Below the pieces are notes generated by a model that saw only the letters and a program-made list of their open reading frames with translations, was not told where the DNA came from and did no database searches. Position numbers and translations under genes: made by a program. DNA of 64,000 nt, taken from contig NC_063446.1 in the NCBI RefSeq assembly GCF_020379485.1, forward strand, positions 25,136,610 through 25,200,609, in the 5' to 3' direction. This document shows, one piece after another, positions 1 through 17,661 of the stretch (its first letter is position 1; each line of letters opens with the position of its first letter). This DNA is from Brassica napus (taxonomy: Eukaryota; Streptophyta; Magnoliopsida; Brassicales; Brassicaceae).

Positions 1-1242
1 AATTTACTTATGCATTTATTTTACATGGTTTTGTTAAATTTAAAATTTTCTATAAAATTTATAGCCGAAAAGTGAAGCATAAACATATCTTAGACCAAAA
101 TTTCCCTCTTCTAAAATAATTGAAACGCAAATTCAAGCATCAATTCAAAAAATAAAGTATATAAAAAATGATGTGAGCATTTAACATCTTCTAGAAATTT
201 GAAACTTTCTTGAGTTATGCGAAATTAAAATTTTAAATCAAAACAATGAATCAGGGCTTATCAAACCAAAAGAGTGCCCCACTTCAGTAGCAGGTAGTTC
301 GTTTCGGTTTCGTTATCAGCTTAATCAAATTGCGTATCCTAGTTTAGTTTGAAGTTTTGGGCCTTTCTCAGGGATATTTAAGTTGAAGACATTACCTTTA
401 ATGTAACCATTTAAAGATACTGGGCCTAAAGACTATGGCCTTTTTTTTAAATGCAGTTAGAAAATACCCGTTTCTTCTTCTAACGTAATTGATAAATCAA
501 GAACTAATCAAAATGTTAAAGATAACTTAAAATGAAAACATAAAAGTCCTTTTAGCAAGAGTAGAAATGGTCCTCAACTTAAGGGCAAACCAATACAACT
601 TAAGGTTCACTAATCAATCACATATCATTCCTTCTTATTGAATTTTTGAAAGCCTGATACTCACCAAGTCAATGCACATACACAAGTCTACGATAAAGTA
701 TTTTGACATGATTTTTTTGTTTTGATCTTAAAAACCCTATTAGAAAAGGGGGCTGCTGGTTTGGTATGGTTCGATCTACTATCCAGTGTCGGTTCAGAAC
801 ATGGGCTCAGAACCCATTTGCACTAAATCCTTTTTTGGCAATTTTCTTTAAGAAATTAAGGTTTTAATTTGTTAAAAAGCATATAGTCTCTTTTTTGGAC
901 AACAATAAAAGCATATAGTCTAAGATCTCAAATTCAAATTTACAATAGTGTATATAACTACAATTTGTTTCTGAAAAATGCTCAGCACAAGTCCCATACA
1001 TTTTTTGAGCCGGACATGGATTGAAAGAAACAATAGGTTTCAGCATGTTCGTATGCTAATCTCTTGGGTAGTGACCAGCAACAACGAATAACATACCATA
1101 CGTTTTATGATTAGGTTATTTTTGTGAATTGAACAAAATAAGTGTAACTTTAGCATTTGGCATTTTTATAGCCCATTGTCGTAACTCATGCAGTGAATCT
1201 ATTAAACAATAGGTTTCATCATGTTCGTATAACAATAGATGG
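1..1242. other. AT-rich intergenic DNA left of the copia element
   Basis: No convincing gene is seen; open frames are short and lack recognisable domains. The only structure is a 27-bp direct repeat with one mismatch, at 1028-1054 and 1204-1230, the second copy lying just before the retrotransposon end. Confidence 0.5.
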
Positions 1243-1570
1243 TGTGAATCTAGAGAGAAACCTTATACAAAGATATAAACTTTGGTTTTATTCAGCTTAA
1301 AGATCTCATACAACGTCACTCTTTATTTATACAAACTTTAACCAAGTAAATCAGTGTCAACACATGATTGGAGAGTGAATAAGACAATCAAATCTATTAG
1401 ACGTTAGAGGGTAGTGAACTGGCCTTGTCGTACTCATTGCACTCGCTTTGCATGACCTTTGAACGTTCTGCTCTGTAACAGAGAAGGAAGGAGAGCTGGA
1501 GTTGGGCTTCGCATCATCCTTCACATTGGGCTTTATCATCTTCTTAGTGTCTGGCCCAATACTCTCTATA
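1243..1570 (-). repeat. 3' LTR of the copia element
   Basis: Near-duplicate of 5774-6073. Both copies share the start TGTGAATCTAGA and the end ACTCTCTATA on the plus strand. This copy has about 28 bp extra near 1317-1350 that the other copy lacks, plus scattered substitutions. The two bases beyond it (CA at 1571-1572) would give the canonical LTR terminus on the minus strand and may belong to the LTR. Confidence 0.9.
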
Positions 1571-4500
1571 CACCCCTCAAACCTGGAGTAGGAGGAATTG
1601 AGACACCAAGTTTGTCTCTTAGTTTAAAGAAGGGAGCCTGAGACAGGGACTTAGTGAATATATCCACAAGTTGGAGAGTAGCTGGAATATGCTTAACTTC
1701 AAGAGCTTTCAGAGCAACTCTTTCTCGAACGTAGTGATAGTCCACATCAAAGTGTTTCGTTCGCTTATGAAACATTGGATTCACAGTAAGGCAAACAGCT
1801 GAGAGATTATCACACAACAACAATAGTGCTCTATGTTGTTTAAGACCCATTAGTTGGAGAAGATTCTGTAACCAGACAATCTCAGAAGCTGCTTCCGACA
1901 TAGTCATATATTCTGCTTCGGTGGAAGACTTGGATACTGTTTCATGTCTTTTAGCTGACCATGAGATGACATTGGAACCAAGAAGTATACACAAACCGCC
2001 AGTTGAACGTCTTGTTGCTTTACATCCGGCCCAGTCGCTGTCACTATAGCAGAGCAAGGTTGAATCTGTCCATGCATTAATGCTTATTCTCATGTTGTAT
2101 GTGCCTTTGACATACCGCAAGATGCGCTTCAACAAAGAGAAATCTGCTTGACTTGGCATATGCATTATCTGACAAATATAGTTAATAGAGAACTGGAGGT
2201 CTGGCCTTGTGACAGTCAGATACTGCAGTTTACTTGCTAGACTGCGAAAATAAGATGGATCAGAGAAGAGTTCATCTTGACCACTGACGTTATCAAGCTT
2301 CAAGGGTAAAGGAGTAGGCATTGGTGCACAGTCTACCATGCATGCAGTAATCAGAAGATCTTGAGCATATTTCTCTTGGTTCATAAACAGACCATCTTGT
2401 ACATGGTGAATCTGTATGCCGAGAAAGTAATGAACTTCACCCATGTCCTTCATACGAAACTGAGTATTCAAACTCTTGAGAAGACTCTCGATCAAGACTT
2501 CATTGTTTCCAGTAACAATCATGTCATCAATGTAGAGAAGAAGGTAGATTACATCTGATCCTCGGTGATAAACAAACAAAGATGGATCAGGGAAGCTACA
2601 GACGAACCCAAAGTCAATGAGGAACATACTGAACTTATCAAACCTAGCTCTATGAGCCTGTTTTAAACCATATATAGCCTTCTTGAGCTTGCACACATAA
2701 TCAGGCTTGTCTGGATCTTCAAAGCCCGGTGGCTGCTTTATGTATATTGTTTCATTTAAATCACCATGTAGAAAAGCATTTTGAACATCTAGTTGCTTGA
2801 TGTTCCATCGTTTAGTGACTGCAACATGAAGAACTGTTTGTATTGTAGCAGTTCTGACAACATGACTGAAAGTTTCTATATAATATGTCCCTTCTTCATG
2901 CTCATTTCTTCTTGCAACAAGCCTTGATTTCAGTTTGTTGACACTCCCATCAGCATTTAGCTTGACCTTGTGAACCCAACCGCAGTTTACAGGATTCTGA
3001 TCTTCTTGTGGAGGAACCAAATCCCACGTTTCTGTCTCATGCATAGTACCTATCTCAGTTCCCATTGATCCATTCCAACGTGGGTCTCTCAGTTCTGCTT
3101 TAAGAGATTTAGGCTCGGGTAACTACACAGTGAATAAGACATAGCGAGGGTTTGGTTTCACAATGCCTGCATGTGCCCTTGTGATCATAGAGTGAGCTGG
3201 CTGTTGCTGAGGCATCATTTCTTGATTGGCTTCCTGATTTGAGTCAGTAGACGAACTATCAGATTCTGTTTTCTGCGAAGAGGAGCCATGAGCGTCTTGA
3301 TGTTGAGCATTGATATCAGTTTTAGGTGAAGGAATGACCAATGGTATAATACCAATGTGAATAACATTAGAACGTTGTGGAGGAATAACTTTTTCAATAT
3401 GATCAGAAGAGACAGGAGAGTCTTGTTTGCGCAGATTTGAAGACCGCCAAGCATTCAAAAGTGCAGATTCTGAAGGCTTGTGATACTGATTATACATATC
3501 TTCAAAGGAATAGACAGACTCATCAAACAAAACGTGACGACTGATGAAGACTCTTCCTGTGGGAGTATAATAACAGCAATAACCCTTATATTTCTTATTA
3601 TAGCCAATAAACACACACGCCAGTGACTTTGGATCCATATTGTTATTCATATATGGTCGCAGATAGGGAAAGCATTTGCAGCCAAACGTTCTTAATGATG
3701 AATAGATCGGTTTCTTCCCATACAGAACTTCATAAGGACTCTTATTCTCTGATAATACTGAGGAAGGCAGTAAATTACCAAGAAAATTCACAGTGAAGAA
3801 TGCTTTTACCCAAAACTGTTGTGGGACTTTACTGTGAAACATCATTGTGAGTCCTAACTCCGTTATATGTTTGTGTTTGCGTTCTGCAAGACCATTCTGC
3901 TGAGGCGTGTGAGGACAAGACACCAACTGCCTGATGCCGTGAGATGCAAGATGTTGCAGGAAGACAGTGTTTATGAATTCTCCTCCACCATCACAATGAA
4001 ACTGCATTATCTTTGTTTGAAACTAGTTCTCCACAAGAGTTTGAAAACGCACAAAGACAGTGTAGAAATTTGATTTGGACTTGAGGGGATAAAACCAAGT
4101 AAACCTTGTGTGATTGTCTATAAAGATAACATAGTATTAAAATCCTTGTGAAGAGACAACTGGGCTAGGCGCCTATAAGTCACAGTGTATCCTCTCAAGA
4201 AGTTTAGAAGCCAAAAATTCAGAAGAAAGAAAAGGGAGCTTGCAACTCTTTCCCAACTGGCATGCATCACACAGCTTCTGGAGACCAGAGTTGTGCATTA
4301 TTATCGCCTTATTTCTTGAAAGCTGTTGAAGAATATCATTGTTGGAGTGACCAGCCGATGATGCCAGATTGATGCGCTTGCTGCCTGCTGTCTTGAGGAA
4401 TAAAAGGCTTGATGTCTGACATCCTTCAACATGTAGAGATTCTTATATATTTTTCCTTGAGTTATCACCTGCTTTGTTCCCTTATCCTTAACAAGCACAA

Positions 4501-5758
4501 ATTCAGAGTCAAATGTAATCTCATAAGGAAAGTTTGAAGTTAACTTCGAAACAGATATAAGTGATTTAGTGATTTCAGGACAAACTAAGACTTCCTTGAG
4601 AGGTAGTGTACCTTGAGGTGTTTGCAGAGCAATAGACCCAATATGAGTAATAGGGAGATAGTCTCCATTACCCACTATGACTTGACCATTACCAATATAC
4701 GGCTCAGATGACTAAAGACGAGCAACATCATTTGTAATGTGAGCGGAAGCGCCTGAGCCATGATACCATTCCTGACCAGAGTATTGATCTTGATCAGATA
4801 TCCTCATTGACGTCGAGGCATTGTGAAGACTCTCTGGAACATGATAGTTTTGATCAAATCTACTGTAACAACGAGCCGCAGAATGACCATACTTGCCACA
4901 TATCTGACATGTAGGCCTTGTGTTGGACCGTGAGCTTGAATTACCAGAGAACTGTTGTTGGAACCCACGACCACGAGTTGAGTAAGAACCAGATCCTCTG
5001 CCTTTGTAGCCTCCTCGACCACTGTTATAACCGCGTCCTCTGTTTGAGTAGCCTCGACCAGCTTGGAACGCTAGATGGGGCGTAACCACATCAGCTGAAG
5101 CTTGATTCTGGCTTTGTAGCTTGTCATCAAAGTTGATGAGCTTAAAGACAACATCTTCAAAGGTCATATCTGGAAGTGAATCCATAGAATGCTCAATCAC
5201 AGTACATATAGACTCATATTCCTTTCCTAAACCATTCAATGCTCCATAAATCTTCTCTGGTTCAGTAACTGGGAACCCTATGGAATCTAGCTGATCGCAT
5301 ACGCTCTTGACATCTCTTAGATAGTCAGCCATAGTCTTCTGGTTTTTAGACATACCTTGAAGCTTGCATTGAAGATCGAGCTTGCGTGTGGCAGAGATTC
5401 GGTTGTATTTCTTTCCCAAGCTGAACCAAACCTCCTGAGCTGAGTGTAAGCCATAAACAGAACTGAGAGCCTCTTCCGTTAGTGAGCCAAACAACCAAGC
5501 CATAACCAGTTGATCCTTGCGTATCCATTTAAGAAACTTCGGATTAGCTTCTTCTGTGATAACATCGCCGTTTCTGATAGACACCGTATGAGATGGACGA
5601 GGAGTACCTCCATTGATGAAGCCTGAGAGTGACTGGCTCGCTAAGAATGACTCAAACTGAGTCTTCCAAAGTAGATAGTTTGAAGAAGAAAGTTTTAGAG
5701 TAACACATTGTGAAATGGTTAGAGAAGGAGCTGACAAATGATCCGAGGTATCGGCCAT
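1566..5758 (-). pseudogene. copia gag-pol polyprotein, broken
   Basis: Four open segments read leftward. 5758-4712 (348 aa) is Gag with a UBN2-type domain, RG-rich stretches and a CCHC zinc knuckle (CQICGKYGHSAARC), and runs into the protease. There the active-site motif reads WYHGSGAS where the family has a catalytic Asp, so that residue is lost. 4675-4301 holds the GAG-pre-integrase region. 4007-3123 holds the integrase core, with DGGGEF and a downstream catalytic Glu in NGLAERKH. 3065-1566 holds reverse transcriptase (YIDD motif, YGLKQ) and RNase H (YSDSDWAG, SSTEAEY). Breaks near 4700, 4300-4008 and 3122-3066 prevent one polyprotein. Lesions plus the protease change make it non-functional. 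Confidence 0.92.
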
Positions 5759-5761
5759 AGA

Positions 5762-5773
5762 GCTCTGATACCA
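5762..5773 (-). other. Primer-binding site for initiator tRNA-Met
   Basis: On the minus strand the bases directly after the 5' LTR read TGGTATCAGAGC, the classic plant copia primer-binding site complementary to initiator methionine tRNA. It fixes the inner LTR edge at 5774 and the element orientation. Confidence 0.93.
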
Positions 5774-6073
5774 TGTGAATCTAGAAAGAAACCTTATACA
5801 AAGATATAAACTTTGGTTTTATTCAGCTTAAAGATCTCATACAACGTAGTAAGGCAGTGTCAACACATGATTGGAGAGTGAACAAGATATTTGAATCTAT
5901 TAGACGTTTCAGGGTAGTGAGCTGACCTTGTCGTACTCATTGCACTCGCTTTGCATGACCTTTGAACGTTCTGCTCCGTAACAAGGAAGGAAGGAGAGCT
6001 GGAGCTGAGCTTCGCATCATCCTTTACATTGGGCTTTATCATCTTCTCAGTGTCTGGTACAATACTCTCTATA
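5774..6073 (-). repeat. 5' LTR of the copia element
   Basis: Second LTR copy, 300 bp, matching 1243-1570 except for a missing segment after about 5846 and scattered point differences. Its inner edge abuts the primer-binding site, so in element orientation this is the 5' LTR. Confidence 0.9.
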
Positions 6074-6078
6074 AATGG

Positions 6079-7172
6079 AAGCTTGATTTTCTTAGAGTTC
6101 CAAAACGATTCATTCAGTATTACATATTTTAATATTGTTGATCTCGTTAAACACGAGAAATATTATATGATTTCAAGTTTGAAAATGAAATCAAATGGAC
6201 CCATATCGTCTGTATTGTTGATTTTAGCGTATAAAATAATCGGTCTTACTGAAAGCAGGTACAGCCGTTTAATATGTGATCTATTATTAAATAGTCTTAG
6301 GGAAGCTTTACTCTTTTTAGAGTTGCAACTTATAATATGTTGCTCGTGTGGCACGGGGAATATTATATGTTCTAAAATTTAGTAACAGTGCAACGATACA
6401 TATGATTCCAAAGTTAAGCTAAATAAGTAATTTACTAAACTTTTGCTAAATATTTTTTGACAAGTACGAATTAAAAACATCTTAAATTTGTAAACATTTA
6501 GAGCCTTTATACATCTTCTATATATTAGTTTATATTTATCAATTTAATTATTAACCGACCACTAATTTTGTATATAGAAAGTACATGTAATAAAACTGGT
6601 TGTGTAAGTATCATTACACGTATTACCATAATCAAAAATCATAAATTCCAATATGATTATTTTATAAAATAAACTAAGCAGTACAATTAAATGTGTTAAA
6701 CACTATTTTCTCTTAAGTAGTATATAACTAATTATTTTAGATTAGTATATAACTACAATTATTTTAGATTAGTTGTATCAATTGTTTTGCGCACTAAAAA
6801 TTAAGTGTGATCTGTACAACTATCGCAGTTTGAACTGATTAAAAGTTGTCCAAATTGTTTTGTAAAAAAAAAAGTTGTCCAAATTGACTTGCATAATAGT
6901 ATTGTGAAGGGACAAAAAGAGCGAGGCATTATATATTATATAGGCTAATGTCAATATCCATGCATGTGGTAATTAAGATATGACGAAAGAACGATCCGGA
7001 TCTGTACAGATTCAAATCGGCTAACGAGGCCTAGTTGAGATATTAAAATGAATAAAAAAGAGGTCAGCGAGTGAATCAAAATCTCTATATAAGAGCTCTA
7101 CTTAGATGTACAAAAAGACCATCCAAAACTTTCTCTTGAAGAAAACAGTAGAAAAAAAGCTAAAACTAAAAA
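6079..7172 (+). promoter_or_regulatory. Upstream region and TATA box of the beta-glucosidase gene
   Basis: About 1.1 kb of AT-rich DNA without a gene. A TATA box (TATATAAG, about 7086-7093) lies some 80 bp before the ATG at 7173, consistent with transcription starting near 7115-7125. A short near-tandem copy of AAAGTTGTCCAAATTG occurs at about 6841-6890. No further regulatory sites can be claimed with confidence. Confidence 0.6.
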
Positions 7173-9995
<2,823 letters not shown>

Positions 9996-10639
9996 GATGT
10001 ATTCTGAGGATTTGGTTGTCTGTTTCAAGGTTTCTTTCTTATGTTTTCATTTGTGATTTGACCAAGATCAATGAAGTCTTGGTTATAATATGAATCTTTT
10101 TCAATTTCACAATGCCTTCATAAACTGCAACATCTAGAAGTCTATGATTGTTTTTTTTTCCACAAACAATTTAGAACTTTATTAATATCAATCACAATAT
10201 AACATATTACTTGCTCAAAATATATATATAACATATTACATGCAATATAACTTACAAAATTATATTTAAGAAACAATAATAATAAAAAATAACATGATGC
10301 TAATTAACTCATCCGTAAAATAAAAATAGATTGATTCGCTAACTTTATCCATCTTAGTTCGGTTTTATATGATTTGTTTTTGTTTGTCATCTATTGTGAT
10401 CAAAAATATTTTTCCAATTGTTACATCCTAATCCGTCTCACACACTCTCGCGCCATGAGATAACATGAGTTGTTATAGTCATTAGCCATGGCATTACTAT
10501 TCTTCCGTGGTAAGCACATATTACATTGTTATAAAAACATTGTTGCGCCTACAAAACACTATAGAATTCATACATATATATTACAAACACAAGAACATCA
10601 AACGTCAGAACTTGCGTACCATTTCGTCGGGTTCTTAGA
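9996..10639. other. Intergenic, 3' flank of beta-glucosidase
   Basis: AT-rich DNA between the beta-glucosidase stop and the 3' end of the opposite-strand NTF2 pseudogene. It should contain the 3' UTRs of both. Nothing else is recognised. Confidence 0.4.
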
Positions 10640-11507
10640 TCAAATATCAACAGGAGAAGCATGGTGAATGCATATAAACCACTGCCCATCTATCCGTTCA
10701 AACACATTCGACACAAACTGAGCTCCCCAGCTACTACTCCCTTTAGTCTTCACAAACTCCATACTCGTTACATAACCTACTTCCCCTCGTACATCAGCCT
10801 CAACATCTTTCAGCTCAATCCGTAACGGGAACTCGTAGTTCATCCACACAACTTCCCAGCTTTCCATCACGTCATCATACCCGGTTATGCCTTTAGCTCC
10901 TGGATGGACACAACAGGGCTTTCCAGATTTGGACCATAAAGATTCCATCTCAGCTAAATCCCCGTTTCTGAAAGGTGAAAGCTTGGTAGAACCGAGTGTT
11001 GGCAGACAAAACAGAGGCTTTATTGTCTTCTTGAAGCTCTTTTAGTATGTCCCGGATCTTAGCTGCCTCCACGTAGTTTTCTTCATGTATCGCAGCCTCG
11101 AGATCTTGCTTCAACGTGTTCTCATCCAATTATACGCTATCAACATCTACAGTTTAGTTACAGTCTTCGCGTTTGACTCAACAAGACCCTGCTTCCAAAA
11201 TCCAAATAGTACCACTAACATCAAACAGAACCAAGACTTAAGAAATGGGTCTTACTCTTACCTAAAACTACAAGTTGACCACAGCTTGTAAGAGTAAAAC
11301 TCAGAACAAACCTTTGTTGTGCAGATTGAGTGGACCTAACCCGAATGTATTGCTGTTCCAGTGTATGGGATAAGACTTGAGGCAAGTGAAGTAGCTTCGA
11401 GGAACGAACCAAACAGAGAAGTGATCTCTACTCGGCTTTGAGTTAGAGCCCACACATAAACTTGTAACTAGACCTACATTTATAACCTTGGGCCCAATAA
11501 CAGCCAT
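10640..11507 (-). pseudogene. UVR-motif / NTF2-like (SnoaL fold) gene, broken
   Basis: The position next to PYK10 and the content fit the AT3G09250 family: a short N-terminal plastid-like leader, a UvrB/UvrC-type helical motif and a C-terminal NTF2/SnoaL fold. The C-terminal fold is open at 10948-10640 (102 aa). Three upstream lesions are visible. In the exon starting at 11507 (MAVIGP), the reading frame must shift by one base near 11330-11350 to continue to the donor near 11255. In the next exon, a one-base shift precedes the VDVDSV stretch, which is followed directly by a TAA stop just before DENTLKQ (about 11125-11140). Finally a near-duplicated heptamer (CTTTCAC/CTTTCAG, about 10966-10979) shifts the frame between FYQAF and RNGDLAEMES. 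Assembly errors could mimic one lesion but hardly all three. A shortened protein starting at 10948 remains possible. Confidence 0.75.
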
Positions 11508-12502
11508 TGGTTTAAGAATTACAGAGCCAGTCCCAATTTTCTTGGTATGCATGTTTCAAGTCCATCGTAATTCTTAATCCAGTTTAGCCCCGCGATGGTA
11601 GAGATAGCAAATGAGTGATTTATCTATGTTTTAATTTTGTACACATGATCATTGTTTGTGTTTCATGCTAGTATTAGTGTGGTGCATATAACATGTTATA
11701 TGTACGACTTTTGGGTCCAGCACTTTGGGATTACGTCCTAAGTAATAAACAAAAGAATAATTACGAACCGCCTTATGTAATTTCAAGTTTGTGTCAATGA
11801 TCATAAAGTTTGTGCCACTTTTTAAAAAAAAAAAAAACTAGCGGCTAGCTCCATGTAGTTTGAAAAAAAAATATGTATGAAAGTTTGTGTGATATTAATT
11901 CATCTTTAGTATATATATAGTTTACCTAAACGAGCGTCCCATTATGAATACGACATGTTTTAGTTTCTGCCAGTCATGAGCAAAATATACCAAAACGATT
12001 TGATATCGTATGTTTTCAAAAGTACAGTATGGATGATGATTATGATTTATGAATTGATATATGGATATTACACTCCCAATCTCGAAAATCTGTGGTAGAA
12101 CCTAAGAAAACAAATTGTTTTTATGAGAATTTCTTCTTTTTATAACTAAATTCTAAAATTAAGTGATGATCCATTTGAAAATGAAGACCGAACTCAACAA
12201 ATATCTTATTTATTTATTTTGCCAGTCATGAGAAAACTAAATTCTTTATAATATAGCAAGATCCTGTTGACATTTTTCGTATCTTAAATAATATAAATCC
12301 ACATTGATCTTTTCAGAAGTAGTATTATATACAAGTGTAGGTGTTCATCAACTATTTAATTACGATAAATAGTAATTATTTATTTTAAATATATATATCT
12401 ATATATAAACTTTGCGCGCGGGAGTTTCACCAAGCGCATTCAAAGTTTTAGTCCACCGGAAAAAAAAAACACAATCTCGTCGTCTTTCTCCCTTTGCCGA
12501 CG
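11508..12502. other. Intergenic, upstream of BSK gene
   Basis: AT-rich DNA between the NTF2 pseudogene 5' end and the BSK start codon. The last 100 bp hold the probable BSK promoter and leader (TATA-like stretch about 12395-12410, then a CT-rich leader). No gene or clear mobile element is seen. Confidence 0.4.
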
Positions 12503-15108
<2,606 letters not shown>

Positions 15109-15441
15109 ATTTACAACAAAACCAAGATTTGTACAGCTTAAACCAAAGATTAGTACCATCAAAATTTTGTGTGCTAAAACAAGATTTGTGTGATTTCACT
15201 ATTGAGTAGTGTTTTGATATTAAGAATCATTTTAAGCTTGTTGTGAAGCCATGTTACAAAGGTGAAGCAACCATCATGATACGGTAAATGCAGACACCAT
15301 GCCATACAAGTTGCATCTAAGTTGAAAAGACTCAAAACTCATAACTATAGAAACTATTTCTACTAAATTACATCACAACAACAAAAAAAGTATAAAATTC
15401 TGAAGAAAAATATAAGTCACTATGTATCTGTTCTACCATTT
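15109..15441. other. Convergent intergenic region BSK / MYB
   Basis: 333 bp between two convergent stop codons. It should hold both 3' UTRs; no other feature is seen. Confidence 0.5.
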
Positions 15442-17117
15442 TTATGTAGACAGGACATTGGTTATGCTCTTTCCTTGTTTAGATGCAAGATAATGATCTC
15501 GATGTCCTCTTGAGCCTTGAGGCCTTAACCGACCAGCTGCTTCTTCCATAGCCCTCACGCTGCTACTCTCTAAACCGCTTCTCAACCAAGCGAGGCTGCT
15601 TATCTCCGTTGCTATAGCAGCTAGTTCATAACTAGGGAACGTTGGTGGGTCTAAGTGGTCCACAAACTCTGGACCCAACAATGAGTTTTGCTTAGAAATG
15701 TCAACGGGACTGTCGCTGCAACACCCACTTCCGCATTTCTGAGGCACAAACCGTTCGTTGCAAGCTCCTTCAAGCAATCTTAGCATTGCTGCGTCTTGTT
15801 TACATGACTGGAACTTACTAAATGAAGATCCTTCCATGTGATTGTAAGCATTAAAAGAACTGAGCCTAGCTACAGGGCGGAAAAGCGTTGGAGGATCATT
15901 GCCTCTGCATTGTTCTTCAGATATGTCCATGGAGGTTGCTTCTTTGCCGTCTGAAGATACAAGTGGAGTAGTTACATGGCCACCACCGCCTGAAGAGAAA
16001 GTTTCTTCTGATGATGCTGCGATGGTGTTCATCGTTCTATCGAATCCAGAATCTTCCGGGACTAAGTTATTCGTCGTCAGCATTTCAACGTCCATGCATC
16101 GACGCCTTAGGGTGGCGTTCCAGTGGTTCTTGATAGCGTTATCAGTTCTTCCTGGGAGGAGCTTAGCGATTACAGACCATTTGTTTCCGTGGATGCCATG
16201 TGCTGTGATGATAGCCTGATCCTCTACCTCTTTATAAACATTTAAAAAGATAAAGAAGTGTTACTGATGAAATGCTATTGCAACAGAGAAAAATGTTGAC
16301 ACTATTAATATAACGAAAAACTTGCAAAAAATCAACTAATACACACACACACCCTTGGAAGCCATTACCATGCAAATCCAAAAGAACACCAAAGTTACTA
16401 CTTACTACCTACCCTCAAGCAAAACCTAACTTTGTTGTTCGTTTGGGATTCAAAGAGAACCTGAGGTTTCAAACTCAGAAACAAAGATCCAAAGGTTACT
16501 CTTTTCCAGGTTTCTTCAGTTCAAGCTAAAACGGACTAGTGGTTCCGCAGATCACAATGCATTTGCATTTCACAAGTCAAAGATTACTCCTTTCAAACTC
16601 AAAAACAGAGATCCAAAGGTCACTCTTTTCCACATTGAAACGGACTTGTATTAGTATATATATTATCTATACTAATACAAAGCAACCAGAAGAATCAAAG
16701 ATTACTCTTCTTCAAACTCAGAAACACACAGATCCAAAGGTTACTCTACGAACCAGGCAAGTCTCATCACAATTCAATTCCATATGATCGATCAATAGCC
16801 ACAATCCAATTCCGTTTCACAACAAACTATGATCAATTCACCATGTATGATCAAAAATGATCATTAATTCAATTGAAAATTAAATCCCTAATTTAGGCAT
16901 TTATACCAGTGAAAGGGTTGCGTTTAAGAGACGGATCGAGCTGATTACACCACCGAAGACGGCAAGACTTGCCTGTCCGACCAGGAACACTCCGCGCGAG
17001 CAAGCTCCAGTTCCTCGCTCCGAACTTCTCTACGAGATTACTCAGCACCACGTCCTCCTCCGCAGACCACGCCACTTTCACTCGCTCTTTGCCTCTCCTC
17101 TCGCTCCTCCCCGCCAT
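15442..17117 (-). CDS. MYB1: R2R3-MYB transcription factor (two exons)
   Basis: Predicted 332-aa nuclear protein. Exon 1 is 17117-16907, exon 2 is 16229-15442. Exon 1 carries repeat R2 ([17 protein letters not shown], then [22 protein letters not shown]). The second exon completes R3 ([29 protein letters not shown]), giving the regularly spaced tryptophans of a MYB DNA-binding domain. The join ACT-G/AG keeps frame. The rest is low-complexity, as in the family. The start is the first in-frame [12 protein letters not shown]; an upstream in-frame GTG at 17153 is not a likely start. The locus next to RPP0 and the BSK gene fits MYB1 (subgroup with MYB44/70/73/77 relatives). The intron holds a degenerate tandem repeat. 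Confidence 0.9.
16440..16760. repeat. Degenerate tandem repeat in MYB1 intron
   Basis: A unit of about 122 bp is repeated roughly two and a half times. The clearest shared block (TTCAAACTCAGAAAC then AGATCCAAAGGTTACTC) occurs at about 16467-16505, 16590-16628 and 16711-16747. A second shared block (AAACGGACT) lies between copies at about 16529 and 16638. The array is inside the single intron, whose splice sites are intact. Confidence 0.75.
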
Positions 17118-17447
17118 CGCCGTCGTCTCCGATCGTCCCCAAGTATCTACCACTTAAATCGTTGGTGTCGCGTGAAAGACACGCTCGCTCCTCTAGATTC
17201 GCAAGCCAAGTGCTTCGAGTGCCTTTTTTTTTTGCCTTATTAACGTTAATTACTCTTTCACCCTCTATATTAAATTTACCGTTTTACCCTTACCGTTAAT
17301 CCTCTGTCTTATCTAAGTAGGGGAGATTTAAGTAATTGCCGTATAACGGAAGCGATCAGTTTCAGCTTTAGCGGGAAATTCCACTTGATTAACTAGGCCT
17401 ACAAAGGCCTTTTATCAACTTAAACTTGACTACCAAATGAATAAAAA

Positions 17448-17592
17448 TTTGGGCCTACTACAAAAAGCCCAATAGCATTAAAATAAACAAGAGCCGTTAG
17501 ATCAGTAACTAAGTAAACAAACACGAACCGTTAGATTCAGGTCGTTAATACGAAACCCTTTGATTAGTATAAAAACGAAACCAAAACCCTAG
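17448..17592 (+). promoter_or_regulatory. Ribosomal-protein-type promoter: site II, TATA and telo-box
   Basis: Upstream of the P0 start are TGGGCC (17450-17455) and AGCCCA (17466-17471), both site II elements, a TATAAAAA box (17568-17575), and a telo-box AAACCCTA (17584-17591) in the likely 5' UTR. Site II plus telo-box is the known signature of plant translation-machinery promoters, linking expression to dividing cells. The region is shared head-to-head with MYB1 on the other strand. Confidence 0.75.
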
Positions 17593-17661
17593 TTTCTTCC
17601 TCACACCGCCGAACTTTTTTTTCCTATAGACAAAGAGTCGAGCCTTATCCTGTGAGCAACA

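Larger units (their letters stand above)
1243..6073 (-). mobile_element. Ty1/copia LTR retrotransposon, decayed
   Basis: A complete but inactive copia-type element about 4.8 kb long, read on the minus strand. It has two long terminal repeats (left 1243-1570, right 5774-6073), a primer-binding site complementary to initiator tRNA-Met directly inside the right LTR, a purine-rich tract inside the left LTR (about 1572-1585), and gag-protease-integrase-RT-RNase H order, which defines copia. The 5 bp flanking the LTRs on the plus strand are GATGG (1238-1242) and AATGG (6074-6078), an imperfect target duplication. Stops and frame changes split the polyprotein into four pieces, and the LTRs differ by indels and substitutions, so the insertion is old. 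Confidence 0.93.
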
